A program made the translations under genes and the position numbers. This document shows positions 19,209 through 30,590 of a DNA stretch of 64,000 nucleotides, one piece after another. Origin of the DNA: Holosporaceae bacterium (GTDB lineage Bacteria; Pseudomonadota; Alphaproteobacteria; UBA7879; UBA5542); NCBI GenBank assembly GCA_022646525.1, contig CP060261.1:953100-1017099 (forward strand), read 5' to 3'. Each line of letters begins with the position of its first letter. Position 1 is the first letter of the stretch. Below the pieces are notes generated by a model that was not told where the DNA came from, searched no databases, and was given only the letters and a program-made list of their open reading frames with translations.

Positions 19209-22200
19209 TTAGGGTGCAGGCACCATATTTGAAGCCAGATTTTTAATTGTAATGCGGTCCTCTATGCTCAGCGCATATTTTTCAGAAAGCGCAATTTCAA
19301 TGGTTTGCCCGTCATGCTGAAGAGCAATTTTAATTGCCACTTCTCCAGGCTGTTTTTTCTCAAGCCAGGCCTGCACTGCCTCTAATTGGGCAATACCAGA
19401 CACTTCTAGAGAAAGTGTGTGCTCATAGTTCTTCACCTTTTCTTCAAGAAACCCAATTTCTACGATGGAAAGGCGCCCCTCGCCTTGCTCATTTTTTTTT
19501 CAGATTCGCTTTAATCCAAACAGGCTCACCCTTGTTCATCACATCTCTGACATGGTCTAACATGTCTGAAAAAACAACAGACTCAGAAATTGCCATATGC
19601 ATCCGAAAATCCAGAAAATGCAAACTTTCGACCTTTCCTCGAAGTTTTTATTTTGAACGACGCAGGAATACCAATTAAAGAAACCAAATGCTTCTTGGTT
19701 CGGTGTATGTCACAACTTTTCAGAAGACCAAAGTTTTTATAGAACGCGTCATCATAAACATAAAGCGGGTGTGACGTTAGATAAAATCCAAACGCGTCCA
19801 GCTCTTTTTGAAGTTTCTCAGTAACACCCCAATCTTTTACATTTGGAAGATCAAAGGCACGCACCTCTTCTTCATTTGCAAACAAGCCGCGCTGCATGCT
19901 TTCTTTCTCTGAAGCAATAGCATGAGCGTACTTTGTCATATCTTCAATAGCATCAAAAGGGCCGCACGATTAGGAATCAGTGAATCTAGGGCACCCGACA
20001 TAATCAAATGCTCTAGCTGGCGCTTATTTAATACTTTTGCATTAAGGCGATTCAAAAATCTTCAAGCGTTTTAAACGGCCCGCTCTTTTGTCGCTCTTCA
20101 ACCAGCGCCATCATAGCCTGAGTACCGACATTCTTAATGGCCGACAAACTGTATCTCACTGCTTTTTTTTGTGTCTTCGCATCCGTTTCAACGGAAAAGA
20201 TATCCAGCGATGCATTTACATCCGGCGGCAGCAGCGCAATACCCATCAACTTCAGCTCTTGATGATAAATTTCTAATTTATCCGTATTATGCATATCGTA
20301 AGTCATGGTTGCAGCCATAAACTCATGAGGATAGTTCGCCTTCATGTAAGCCGTTTGATATGAAATTAACGCATAAGGCGCCGAGTGTGACTTGTTAAAC
20401 CCATATCCAGAAAATTTGGCCATTTGGTCGTAAATTTCAGAGGCTGCAGACTGTGAAACCCCTTTATCCATTGCACCTTTTGTGAACACTTCTCTTTGCG
20501 CGTCCATCTCTGATTTAATTTTTTTCCCCATAGCACGGCGCAGCAAATCTGCACCACCAAATGTGTATCCTCCAAGAACTCGTGCAATTTCCATCACTTG
20601 CTCTTGATATACCATCACGCCGTGGGTTTTTTTCAAGATTGGTTCCAAGGCTGGATGCAAATAAGACACTTCTTGCTGTCCATGCTTACAGGCAATATAT
20701 CGAGGAATACTATCCATCGGCCCCGGACGGTAAAGGGCGTTAATATCAATAATATCTTCAAACTTTTGTGGCTGCAGGCGCCGCAGCACATCCCGCATAC
20801 CCTGGCCCTCCAGCTGAAAAATGCCCACCGTTTCAAGGCGACATAAAAGAGAAAAAGCATTTTAGTCATCCAAAGGAATTTGGCTTAAATCAACCACTTT
20901 CCCCGTATATTCTTTTACCAGCTCAACCGTTCTTTTCAGGATGGTTAGGGTTTTTAAACCCAAAAAGTCAAACTTAACAAGGCCCGCCAATTCAACATAT
21001 TTCATGCTGAATTGGGTCGCCAGAATATCTGATTTCGGATCACGATAAAGCGGCACTAACGTATCCAAGGCCCGATCACCAATAATCAGCCCTGCCGCAT
21101 GGGTAGAAGCGTGCCTGTAAAGGCCTTCCAGTTGCAAAGAAATATCCACTAACTTTGCTACTGTTTCATCTTCTTTGTACATCTTCTGAAGGGCTGGCTC
21201 TTGGTCGATGGCTTCTTGCAATGTACAAGGCGATGCAGGATTAAAAGGCACAAGCTTACAAATACGGTCTACCTGCATGTAAGGCATTTGCAGCACACGG
21301 CCTACATCACGCAAAACAGCGCGTGCCTGAAGGGTTCCAAAAGTAATAATATGGGCAACCTTCTCTGAGCCATACCGCCCCTGAACATAGCGAATAACTT
21401 CATCTCGACGATCCTGACAGAAATCGATATCAAAGTCAGGCATTGAGACACGTTCTGGGTTCAAAAAGCGCTCAAAGATGAGTCCAAATTGAATGGGGTC
21501 AATATCCGTTATAAGGAGTGACCACGCAACCAAAGAACCTGCCCCTGAGCCACGGCCCGGCCCCACCGGAATATTCTGATTTTTTGCCCACTTAATAAAG
21601 TCAGAAACAATTAAAAAGTACCCCGAAAACCCCATATCAATAATGACATCAAGCTCGTAAGCGAGACGTTCTTCATAGGTTTTAGAAAGCGCTTTTTTTG
21701 CGTCTGCTGTTAGGTTTTTTCTATTTAAGCGCCCCTGAAGGCCTTCTTTTGCCTGGAGGCGCAATTCTTCCGCTTCAGTGCGGCCTGAAGCCGTATGGAA
21801 AAGAGGCAACAATGGCTTTGACGGCTCTGGCATAAAGGCACAGCGCTTGGTAATTTGAATTGTATTTTCAATTGCCTCGGGAATGTTTTGGAATAGCTCC
21901 ACCATCTCTTCCTGAGATTTAAAGTAGTGGTGTGATGTTTCTCGACGCCGATTTTCTTCAACAACATACGACCCTTCTGCAATACACAACAAAGCATCAT
22001 GGGCTTCATGCATGTTAGAGGCTGCAAAAAAGCAGTCATTCGTTGCAACAAGCGGAAGATTATGCTCTGCTGCTTGCGCAAGAAAGAAAGGCTCTGTTTT
22101 ATCTTCTTCTTCTAAACCATGTCTTTGAATTTCGATGTACAAACGATCCAAGAAAATATGCTTCAGCTTTTGTAATAATGTGCCAGCATCTGCTTTCTTT

Positions 22201-22640
22201 CCGTTCAGAAAAAGGGCGCCTAATGCCCCTTTCGCACCCCCTGATAGCAAAAGCACACCTTCATTATTAGACTCAAGATCTTCCAGCGTCACATAGGGCA
22301 TGCCACGATTCGGCAAATCTTCATAAGCATGGCTGATAAGATGGATCAGATTTTTATATCCATGCTCGTTCTGCGCAATCAAAAAATGGAAGGCAGTGGG
22401 CCATGACTATCTTTAAAATGCGGCAAAAGAAGCCCCACTTGCATGCCAATGATAGGCTGTATACCTTGCTTTGCGCAGGTCGTAGAAAATTCAAGTGCCC
22501 CAAACATGTTATTGGTGTCTGCAATGCCTACTGCAGGCATCTTATTCTTTACCGTCAATGCAACCAGGTCTTTTTACCTTAATGGCTCCTTCAAGCAAAG
22601 AGTAAGCTGTATGAACACGTAAATGAACGAATCCCGTCAT
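19209..22640 (-). CDS. dnaE: DNA polymerase III alpha subunit, multiply frameshifted
   Basis: The replicative polymerase catalytic subunit. The start is the ATG at 22638-22640 ([19 protein letters not shown], the PHP domain). A 506-codon open stretch (22382-20862) carries GPGRGSGAGSLVAW and the catalytic aspartates PDFDIDF near 21430. The next stretch has IDINALYRPGPMDSIPRY, HGVMVYQEQVMEIAR and GYGFNKSHSAPYA. The tail keeps the helix-hairpin and OB-fold remnants (FYLTSHPLYVY). About 1140 residues in total, the normal size; breaks are near 22575, 22385, 20845, 20055, 19950, 19640 and 19500. Overlaps lolD by ATGA. Confidence 0.95.
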
Positions 22641-23319
22641 GCACCCATCTCCCGCACCAACCCTTTATCTAGAACAAGCTGTCGATCCAATTTATACGCA
22701 AGGCTGTGATTGTGTGTCACCATAAGAAGGGCTGTGTTTTGTTCTTTTACAAGCTTTAAGAACAATGAAAAAATCATTTCCCTGTTTCATGGTCCAGATT
22801 TCCGGTTGGCTCATCCGCCAAAAGCACTTTAGGAGATTTGATAAGTGCACGCGCAATAGAAACACGCTGCTGTTCGCCCCTGATAAGCGATTCACTTCAA
22901 AGTGCATGCGATGCTCTAACCCCACGCGACGCAGCATATGCTCGGCCTCTGCAAAGCTTGATGTACGCGACTGCCCCTGAATAAGCAATGGCAACATTGT
23001 ATTCTCAATAACGCTTAATTCAGGCAAAAGGTGGGGTTTTTGAAAAACAAAACCAATCAAATGACGGCGCTTCAATGTTTGTGAGGGGCGCCCACTTCTG
23101 CCATATTCTCGCCTTCCAGAAAAAGCTGGCCCGATGTAGGCCGATCCAGCAAACCTAAAATATGAAGCAATGTTGATTTGCCTGACCCCGATGCCCCAAG
23201 CAACGCCACACTTTCTTTTTCATGCAAGGAAAGATCAATACCCTGCAGAACATGAACAGCAAACGAACGTTTTATGAACTTTTATGAATATTCTTTGCAA
23301 TAAGGATTGACTTACTCAT
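22637..23319 (-). CDS. lolD: LolD, lipoprotein-releasing ABC transporter ATPase, frameshifted
   Basis: The ATPase of LolCDE, which extracts outer-membrane lipoproteins from the inner membrane. From the ATG at 23317-23319 come [42 protein letters not shown] (Walker A near 23180), [15 protein letters not shown] (Q-loop) and, after shifts, RLSG signature remnants, [15 protein letters not shown] coding near 22810 and a C-terminal [20 protein letters not shown]. Breaks near 23280, 23080, 22900, 22790 and elsewhere. It overlaps lolC by 8 bases and dnaE by 4. Confidence 0.9.
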
Positions 23320-24556
23320 GGCGCAATCCCTCAACTGGTAACAGCTTTCCAGCCCGCCACGCAGGGTAAAGTGATGCCAAATAAGAAAAAATCAAACTCA
23401 TTGCGATGATGTATACAATTTGCACACCGTCTACACGCACGGGTAATTCTGCTAAGAAGTAAAATTCTTGGTCAAAAAGGCGTGTGCCCGTCAAACGTTG
23501 CAACGCTTGACGAATAGATTCAAGGTTAAAGGCAACAACAAACCCCAACAGAACGCCCGTCGCTGTGCCCAACACACCAATCAGAGTTCCGACCATAGAA
23601 AAAATCCATAAAATACTTTTCGTAGAAACACCCATACTTTTCAAAATGGCAATGCTACTGGTTTTATCTCGAACCAAAATAACAAGCCCTGAAATAATAT
23701 TAAAAGACGCAATCAATATAATAAGGCTTAAGATAAGAAACATAACGTTGCGTTCAATTTCAACCACCTCAAAAAAGCGCTTATTTGCTTCTGCCCATGT
23801 CACGGCCCGAAAGGGTTTTTGTAATTTCTCTGCAATTACGCCTAGCATAGACGGGGCCAAATAGGGGTCATTCAAAAAAAACTCAACGGCATCAATCTGC
23901 CCTTTTCTATCTAAAAATTTGTCTGCACACTTGTAAGGCAAAAACACAACGCCCGCGTCATACTCTAAAACGCCCGACTCATAGATGAACGCCACTTCAA
24001 AATAGTCAAGACGTGGCATACGCCCAAAGGCCGTTAAGGCGCCATTAGATACTGTTACCGTCATTGTCTGCCCAACACGCACACGCAGTTTTTCTGCCAA
24101 TTTTCGGCCAATACCAATTTTATTTTGTGCCCCATCAAAAGTTTGGAAAGAACCCATCAAATTTTTATTAACAAGCGATGTACGATTTACCAAGCTTTCC
24201 CACGGCATGGCACGCAAAAGAACACCGTATGACCGACCATTAAAAGAGGCCATACCCTCTCCTTGCCGCAAAGGAATGACATTCTTAACGCCACTCATAT
24301 TTTTGAAATGTCCTAAAGTTTCGGGGGCATCCGCAAAAGGCATCGTTGTTGGGTAGATGGTCACATGAGAGTTAAACTCTAGGGTTTTTTCAACCAGCTC
24401 GTGGCGAAACCCATTCATCACAGACATCACAACAATCAGCGTCGCCACACCCAAAGCAATGCCTAAAAATGAAAATAAGTTAATTATTTTTAAAAAGCCG
24501 TCACTTTGTTTAGGCCATAAAAAGTGCCTAATTAAAAGACGTTGATAATACTTCAT
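23312..24556 (-). CDS. lolC: LolC/LolE-type permease of the lipoprotein-releasing complex
   Basis: An intact 414-residue inner-membrane protein with one N-terminal membrane helix (about residues 27-47, ...ALGVATLIVVMSVMNGFR), a large periplasmic domain, and three C-terminal helices near 270-295, 315-345 and 375-400. Cytoplasmic FRHELVEK and the end VEGLRHE are typical. It works with LolD to release lipoproteins to LolA. Only one permease gene is present, as in alphaproteobacteria where a single LolC/E-like subunit may serve. It overlaps proS by ATGA. Confidence 0.93.
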   Translation of the reverse strand: MKYYQRLLIRHFLWPKQSDGFLKIINLFSFLGIALGVATLIVVMSVMNGFRHELVEKTLEFNSHVTIYPTTMPFADAPETLGHFKNMSGVKNVIPLRQGEGMASFNGRSYGVLLRAMPWESLVNRTSLVNKNLMGSFQTFDGAQNKIGIGRKLAEKLRVRVGQTMTVTVSNGALTAFGRMPRLDYFEVAFIYESGVLEYDAGVVFLPYKCADKFLDRKGQIDAVEFFLNDPYLAPSMLGVIAEKLQKPFRAVTWAEANKRFFEVVEIERNVMFLILSLIILIASFNIISGLVILVRDKTSSIAILKSMGVSTKSILWIFSMVGTLIGVLGTATGVLLGFVVAFNLESIRQALQRLTGTRLFDQEFYFLAELPVRVDGVQIVYIIAMSLIFSYLASLYPAWRAGKLLPVEGLRHE

Positions 24557-25856
24557 AGAACTGATTTTAACGCGTCTTCTAAAAATTTGACAGCATCTTC
24601 AATAGAAAGAAGATGGCACGCACCTGAACGGCGGTTTTTTACTTCAACTTGGCCTGTTGAAAGGCTTTTAGGCCCTACGGCAATTTGCCAAGGCACACCA
24701 ATTAAATCCATATTGGCAAATTTCGCCCCTGCCCCTTCATCACGGTCATCGTAAAGCGGCATCAATCCTTTTTGGCTTAGAATTGAATAAAGTTTTTCAC
24801 AAGCTTCCGTTGTGGTACTATCTTTCGCCTTTAAGTTCATAAGACCCACTAAAATGGAGAAACTTGTGCAGGCCATATAATGCCACGATCGTCATGGTTC
24901 ACCTCGATTAGTGCCGCCACAACGCGAGACACCCCAATCCCATAAGAGCCACATTCCGGATACACCATTTTACCGTCAGGTCCCATCACGCCAGCATTCA
25001 TAGACTTTGTATATTTATCGCTAAAATAAAAAATGTGCCCTACTTCAATGCCGCGTGCTTCTTTCAGATCCTTAGCGTCCACAGGACAAGCATTGGCATC
25101 GTGCATTTCTTCTGCGGCCGCATAAACACCCATCAACTCTTCAATATCTACTTCATCAATGTTTTCTTTAAAGTGCATCATATTTTTTGTCGTAGAAAAG
25201 CTTGCTTTCGCCAGTGTCGGCAATCACTTGAAATTCGTGACTCAAATCACCGCCAATTGGTCCAGGATCCCTTTAACAGGAATGGCAACAAGCCCCAGCC
25301 TTTTAAAGGTCTTTAAATAAGATTTCAGAATGTTTTTGTAAGTTTCTCGCGTACTTTCTTTTGATAGGTCAAAAGAGTAACCATCTTTCATAAAAATTCA
25401 CGGCCCCGCATCACGCCAAAACGAGGGCGAATTTCATCGCGGAACTTCCAATGAATTTGATAAAGGCACAGAGGCAAGTCTTTATAACTTTTAACAAAAC
25501 GACGAAAAATGTCAGTCACAACCTCTTCTGCTGTTGGACCAAACAACAAATCACGATCGTGTCGATCCTTCACCCGCAGCATTTCTTTACCATAGTTGTC
25601 GAAACGCCCACTCTCGCGCCACAAATCAGCGTCCTGCAAATGGGCATCGTGATTTCATTGCATCCAATTTTGTTTTGTTCTTCGCGAATAATTTGGGCAA
25701 CCCGGTTCATAACAGCCAAGCCATAGGGCAACCAAGAATAAATGCCAGATGAATGTTGGCAAATCATGCCTGCGCGCAACATTAACTTATGCGACATAAC
25801 ATGGGCTTCAGCCGGGGTTTTTTTAGAGTCGGTAAAAAATACTGTGATAATTTCAT
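24553..25856 (-). CDS. proS: Prolyl-tRNA synthetase (short type), frameshifted
   Basis: A class II synthetase without the editing insertion, about 435 residues, as in alphaproteobacteria. The start ATG at 25854-25856 gives [14 protein letters not shown] shift in the A-run near 25820 continues as [19 protein letters not shown] and [11 protein letters not shown] (motif 1 region). Motif 2 lies around [19 protein letters not shown]. Later come [17 protein letters not shown] (motif 3) and the anticodon-binding domain ([21 protein letters not shown]). Breaks near 25820, 25630, 25390-25225 and 24860. Overlaps gmk by ATGA. Confidence 0.95.
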
Positions 25857-26500
25857 GGAGATTCAACTAATGTCTTAATAAACTTGTCTAAACCAATTTG
25901 ACGCCGACGTCGTTTCTTTTCACTTTCTACAATGCCAAAAACAGATTGAACTGTTTCCTCAAAGTTATCATTGATCAAAACATAGTCATATTCAGGCCAG
26001 TGACTGATTTCTGCAATGGCTTTATTCATACGTTCTAAAATAATATATTCCTGGTCTTGGGCACGCTTATAGAGGCGGTTTTCCAGCTCTTTCAAAGAAG
26101 GTGGTAACAAAAACAGAAACCACATCAGGCTTAATTGTTTGAATAAGCTGCTGCGTGCCTTGCCAGTCAATATCAAAGATAATATCACGCCCTTCATGAA
26201 GAGCTTTTTCAACTGGGGCGCGAAGCGTGCCATAATAGTACCCAAATACACGGGCCGACTCAATAAAAGCATCCTCTTCTTGAAGCTTTAGAAATGCTTC
26301 TTCTGATTTAAAGTGATAATGCACCCCATCCACTTCACCTGGGCGTGGGCGCGGGTTGTTACCGAAACAGACAAAGAGAAATTCGGATGATCACGAATCA
26401 AAGCCTGCGCCATCGATGACTTTCCAGCCCCAGAAGGAGAAGAAAGAATCAGCGCAATGCCTTTTTGCTTTAATTGAATTTGATAATCAACGTCGTACAT
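25853..26500 (-). CDS. gmk: Guanylate kinase, two frameshifts
   Basis: GMP to GDP phosphotransferase. The P-loop [10 protein letters not shown] is near residues 20-29. The GMP-binding [17 protein letters not shown] segment is interrupted by a shift near 26345, and a second break lies near 26105. [24 protein letters not shown], the [12 protein letters not shown] lid-region sequence and a basic [13 protein letters not shown] near the end complete the protein (about 215 residues). Coupled to proS downstream. Confidence 0.94.
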
Positions 26501-26522
26501 GGAAAGGAATTTACCACAATTG

Positions 26523-27305
26523 TTACGTATCAGTCTTCATAAAAATAAGAGATAACTGATTGCCAAAACCAGGATGTCCCTGATGAAATGCGCGACGGCA
26601 ACTAAAAACATCTCTTCATGGGTGTAGGTAGAAAGTCCCACATCTTCTATTCTTAAAACCCCTGCTTGTTTTAAGCAGAAAGCAACATACCCAGGAAGAT
26701 CGAATAAAAATTTATCAGGCTTATTGCCATCAACAAAAAAGGCCTTGCTCTGAGGGTCTTGTTTCGTAAAATCATCAAAAACCTCAGCCCCCATCTCGTA
26801 TGATTGTTGATCAATACACGGCCCAATTACAGCGGTAATATGCTCTTTCACGCCACCCAAAGATTCAATGGTGCGTACTGTACTTTGAAGAATGCCTTTC
26901 AAAGCCCCTTTCCAACCCGCATGGGCTGCCCCAATAACTTGCGCCTTTTTTTAAAACAAAACAGGCACACAATCTGCTGTCTGCACCCCCAAAACAAGAT
27001 CAGGCTTATTTGTCACAAGGGCATCCCTTCACGATCCCCCTGCTCTGGTTTCGTCACAACCAAACAGTCGCTGCCATGAACTTGCTTTGCAAGACATAAG
27101 TTTTAAAACTACCCCCAACAAATGTTATGGCCCGACGTCGGTTTTCAACAACATTTTCTTCTGCATCAAACCCAGCGCCCTGACGATCATGGCGATAACC
27201 GCAGTTTAGGCTATCATAAATACCCTGGCTCACACCGCCATGGCGTTTTAAAAAGCCATGAGGCACGTCTAAGGCAGCCGATGTAACAAAGAAATTATTT
27301 TTCAT
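26523..27305 (-). CDS. pgeF: PgeF/YfiH-family (laccase-domain) protein, frameshifted
   Basis: A member of the YfiH family: purine nucleoside phosphorylase/laccase-domain proteins, described as peptidoglycan editing factor. Features include FLKRHGGVSQGIYDSLNCGYRHD (the normal GGVS..Y..LN motif), the HG-containing region rebuilt across shifts near 27090-26940, VIGPCIDQQSYEMG with the metal-binding Cys, and STYTHEEMFFS with the metal His. The end GFGNQLSLIFMKTDT is restored by a shift near 26600, giving a TAA at 26523. About 258 residues. Sits directly upstream of gmk. Confidence 0.88.
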
Positions 27306-27360
27306 TATTAACGTATTGGGCGCTAAAATTTCCTTTAAAAGCGGTCGATTCTTTGGCGGG

Positions 27361-27905
27361 TTAAACTATGCAAATCAATCTGGTTCCAGTCTGTTTGACC
27401 AAATTCAATCTCTGGCTGAACAGGGGGTGCTCTCTTCGGGCTAAAACCTCTCCCTCTTTATAGGGTGTCTCATAAGAAGTGGGCTGAATAGGGGCTTGCA
27501 TACTTACGGGGCTTGGAAGCGGTGCTTGTGGCATAACTTCCGGTGGTCGGCCGCTGTCTAATCGTTCTGGTCCTGCAGAGGCGGTGCCTCCTACACGAAA
27601 CCCAGACCGCGGGGCTTCTGTTGATTCAGGCGCTTCATACCCCATGTCTTGTGGTAACTCTTGCCGAGGTGGCGGCCCTTTGGGTGCAGCATTTTCCATA
27701 CCAGTCATAGGAGGCATCTGAGGGTCGTCACCTTCTTCAAAGTCATCGTAACCATCATAGCCATCGCCATAACCATCATCATCATACCCGTCCAAATCAC
27801 TCATTTGCTGTTGATTTCCTGGTTTGTTCGCCATTTGTGCATTGTTTGTGCCTGTATGCCCACAAACACATAGTCCCAGGATTAAAAACTAATTAAAAAA
27901 TACAT
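27361..27905 (-). CDS. Tyr/Asp/Gly-rich lipoprotein, unknown function
   Basis: A GAGGAGG ribosome-binding site precedes the ATG at 27903-27905. MYFLISF is joined by a T-run shift to LILGLCVCGHTGTNNAQ, a lipoprotein signal with a lipobox-like LGLC. The mature part (in frame from 27834) is low-complexity: about 25 residues of repeated DGYD/GYGDGYD followed by an acidic and Pro-rich stretch. No conserved domain is recognised, and the C-terminal frame may also be shifted near 27440. The gene lies at the junction of the yej and pgeF-gmk-proS-lol-dnaE operons. Confidence 0.6.
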
Positions 27906-27958
27906 ATGAAGCCCCTCCTCTGGATAGTCTGCACCAGACACAAATTTACTGCAACGAA

Positions 27959-29557
27959 TTACTTGATAAAAGCTGCTTTCATTAATTCTTTTGTATACGG
28001 CTTCTTGGGCCTCAAGAAAATATCGCGGACAGTACCTGTCTCTACAATCTGCCCCTTCTTCATCACAATCACACGATGACTAATCGACTTTATGACACGC
28101 AAATCATGGCTGATAAACAAGTATGAAATTTTATGCTCTTTTTGAAAAGATTTAAGAATGTCTAATATCTCTCTTTGAATAGATAGATCTAGGGCTGATG
28201 TAGGCTCATCCAACACAATTAACTTTGGTTTCAATACAAGAGCGCGCGCAATTGCTACACGCTGCCTTTGTCCCCAAAGCTCGTGGGGCAACTGACTGCA
28301 CAACGATTGCTCAAGACGCACGTTTTTCAAAACCACGCGCAATATATCTTCAATTTCACCGGGGTTTTATTTTTTTGGTGTTCTGTCAGCCCTCGGTGAT
28401 GATTTCTCTGATTGTCAACTTTGGATTGAGCGAGCTGTACGGATCTTGAAACACAAGCTGCAGGTCTGGGCGCAGCTTGCGTAATTCCTTCCGCGAGACA
28501 TCGCGTATATTTTTCCCCCAAAAACAACTGTCCCACTATACTTAGCAAGCCTCACTATTGAAAAAGCCAAAGTTGATTTTCCAGACCCACTTTCTCCCAC
28601 AATGCCTAGTGTTTCTGACTCATGAAGGAAAGGTTAATGTTTCTTAAGGCTTGGAATTTTCTTTCTCTTTTAAAGAAGTTCACGGCAGACCTTCGAAACG
28701 AAACAGAAAGCCTAGATACAGAAAGCAAAGGCGGTGTTTTTTAAGCGCCGGCAGAAAGCCTTTAGGAATGGCATTAATAAGTGTTTGGGTATAAGTGCTT
28801 TTCGGGTTTTGAAAAAAAACAGATAGGGTTTTTTCCTTCTTCAATGACTTCCCCATGGCGCATCACCAAAACACGGTCAGCAACTTTCTCAACAACCGTT
28901 AAGTCGTGGCTTATAATTAATAACGCCATGTTAAAGCGAGACTGCAAATCTTTCAAAATATCAAGAATTTGGGCCTGAACGGTAACATCAAGGGCCGTTG
29001 TGGGCTCGTCAGCAATCAAAAGATCTGGCTTATTCGCAATGGCAATCGCAATAACAACACGCTGGCGCTCGCCCCTGAAAGCTGAAACGGATAAGCCCCA
29101 AATCTTTTTTTTAGGGTCACGAAGACGCACATGCTCTAAAAGTTGCAAGGCTTGTTTTTTGCCTGATCTTCTTTCATGCCCTGGTGCAAGATCAACACTT
29201 CCATAATTTGCTTTCCAATGGGGTGAAGGGGGTTCAGCGATGTCAAAGGTTCTTGAAAAACAAATCCAATTCTCTTGTTACGAATTTTTCTAAGTTCAGC
29301 CCCTTTAGCATGCCCAATATCAATGCCATCAAAAGTAACGGTGCCAGTAGGATGGTGCGCATCCGGGTAAGGTAAAAGCCTTACAACAGAAAGGGCTGTC
29401 AACGATTTTCCAGATCCACTCTCTCCCACAATCGCCAAAGATTCACCACGATTAATAGAAAAAAAAAACATTAGAAACGGGTTTTTTTCTTCTGTTTGCT
29501 CGACTTAAAAGCAACACTTAATTTTTTGACAGAAAGAAGCGGTGATGATGTCTTCAC
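27959..29557 (-). CDS. yejF: Dual-domain ABC transporter ATPase of a YejABEF-type peptide importer, frameshifted
   Basis: Two fused ATPase domains power import of peptides (YejABEF, the microcin C uptake type). It starts with GTG at 29555-29557, overlapping the yejE stop. Domain 1: Walker [11 protein letters not shown] near 29420, [13 protein letters not shown]-loop, LSGGERQRV (split by a frame change near 29075) and [14 protein letters not shown]. Domain 2: Walker [13 protein letters not shown] near 28595, [25 protein letters not shown], and the C-terminal [15 protein letters not shown]. Shifts also near 29480, 29150, 28770, 28500 and 28340. Length (~530) is normal. Confidence 0.92.
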
Positions 29558-30590
29558 AGAAACTCTCCATCTGTTTGTGTATAAAGACGAAATGCATCAC
29601 GCACACCCTCTCCAATAAAAATAAGTGACGTTAAAAGGCTGGTCAAAGCAATAAACCCTGAAATACCAATCCATGGGGCATAAAGATTATTTTTGCCTTG
29701 ATTCAAAATCTCTCCTAAAGATGGCGGCCCCATAGAGGAATAAAGCCCAAAAAGTCGATAGTCGCCAACAATGTAATAGAAGCGATCAACAAAAAAGGGA
29801 ATCAGTGTAAGCGGCGCAGAAAGGATGTTCGGGAAAATATGACGAAACATGATGTTAATAGATGATATACCCATTACTTTTGCAGCACGCACATAATCAA
29901 ACTGGCGCGCCTTAAGAAATTCTGCACGCACAATTGGCACCACCAGCATCCATTTAAAGGCCGCAATGATTAAAACCAAAGGAATAAAACTGAGGCGAAT
30001 CAGAGCAGAAATCGTAATAAGAAGAAAAAAATTAAAGGAAGGCCAGACCAAACTTCTGTAAAGCGCTGAAGAGATAGATCAACAAGGCCTCCAAAGTAAC
30101 CTTGGATTGCCCCCATGATAAACCCAAAGCTCACACTTAAAATCATCACACATACGCCAAACAAAACAGAAAACCGATAGGCATAAATAAGTCGGGCTAG
30201 CAAATCACGTCCCTGCTCATCTGTGCCTAAAAAGTTTTCACTTGTGGGTGAGCTCGGCACTGGTTTCTTAAGGTCGTAATTTACAGTGTTATAGCTGTAA
30301 CGAATGACAGGCCAAATCATCCAGCCTTTTTGATGAATCAGATCTTTAACGTACGCATCTCTGTAGTTTGTTTCCGTTTCAAGAGATCCGCCAAACTCTG
30401 TTTCCAAATATTTTTTAAAAATAGGAAAATAGTTTTTTTGATCATATCGCACATAAATTGGGACATCATTAGCGATAAGTTCTGCAAAAAGGCTGATCCC
30501 GAAGGTAATAATCAAAAAGTATAAGGCAACAACGCTGCGCTTTTTGGTCGAAAACTTTCTATATTTTTCGCTTTGCCCTAATAGACTCAC
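29554..30590 (-). CDS. yejE: YejE-type inner-membrane permease, one frameshift
   Basis: Binding-protein-dependent transport permease of about 345 residues. The N-terminal membrane helix (LYFLIITFGISLFAELIAND), a long periplasmic segment and ENFLGTDEQGRDLLARLIYAYRFSVLFG (OppC-type N-terminal signature) are followed by the permease helices. The EAA-like loop region is seen in VRAAKVMGISSINIMFRHIFPN. The break is near 30030. The stop overlaps the yejF GTG start, and its start overlaps yejB. Confidence 0.92.

Noticed and set aside
19209..22640. dnaE as a true pseudogene
   Set aside because: All catalytic and structural blocks are present in order with no substitution decay, the length is normal, and the gene is indispensable; single-base errors explain it better.
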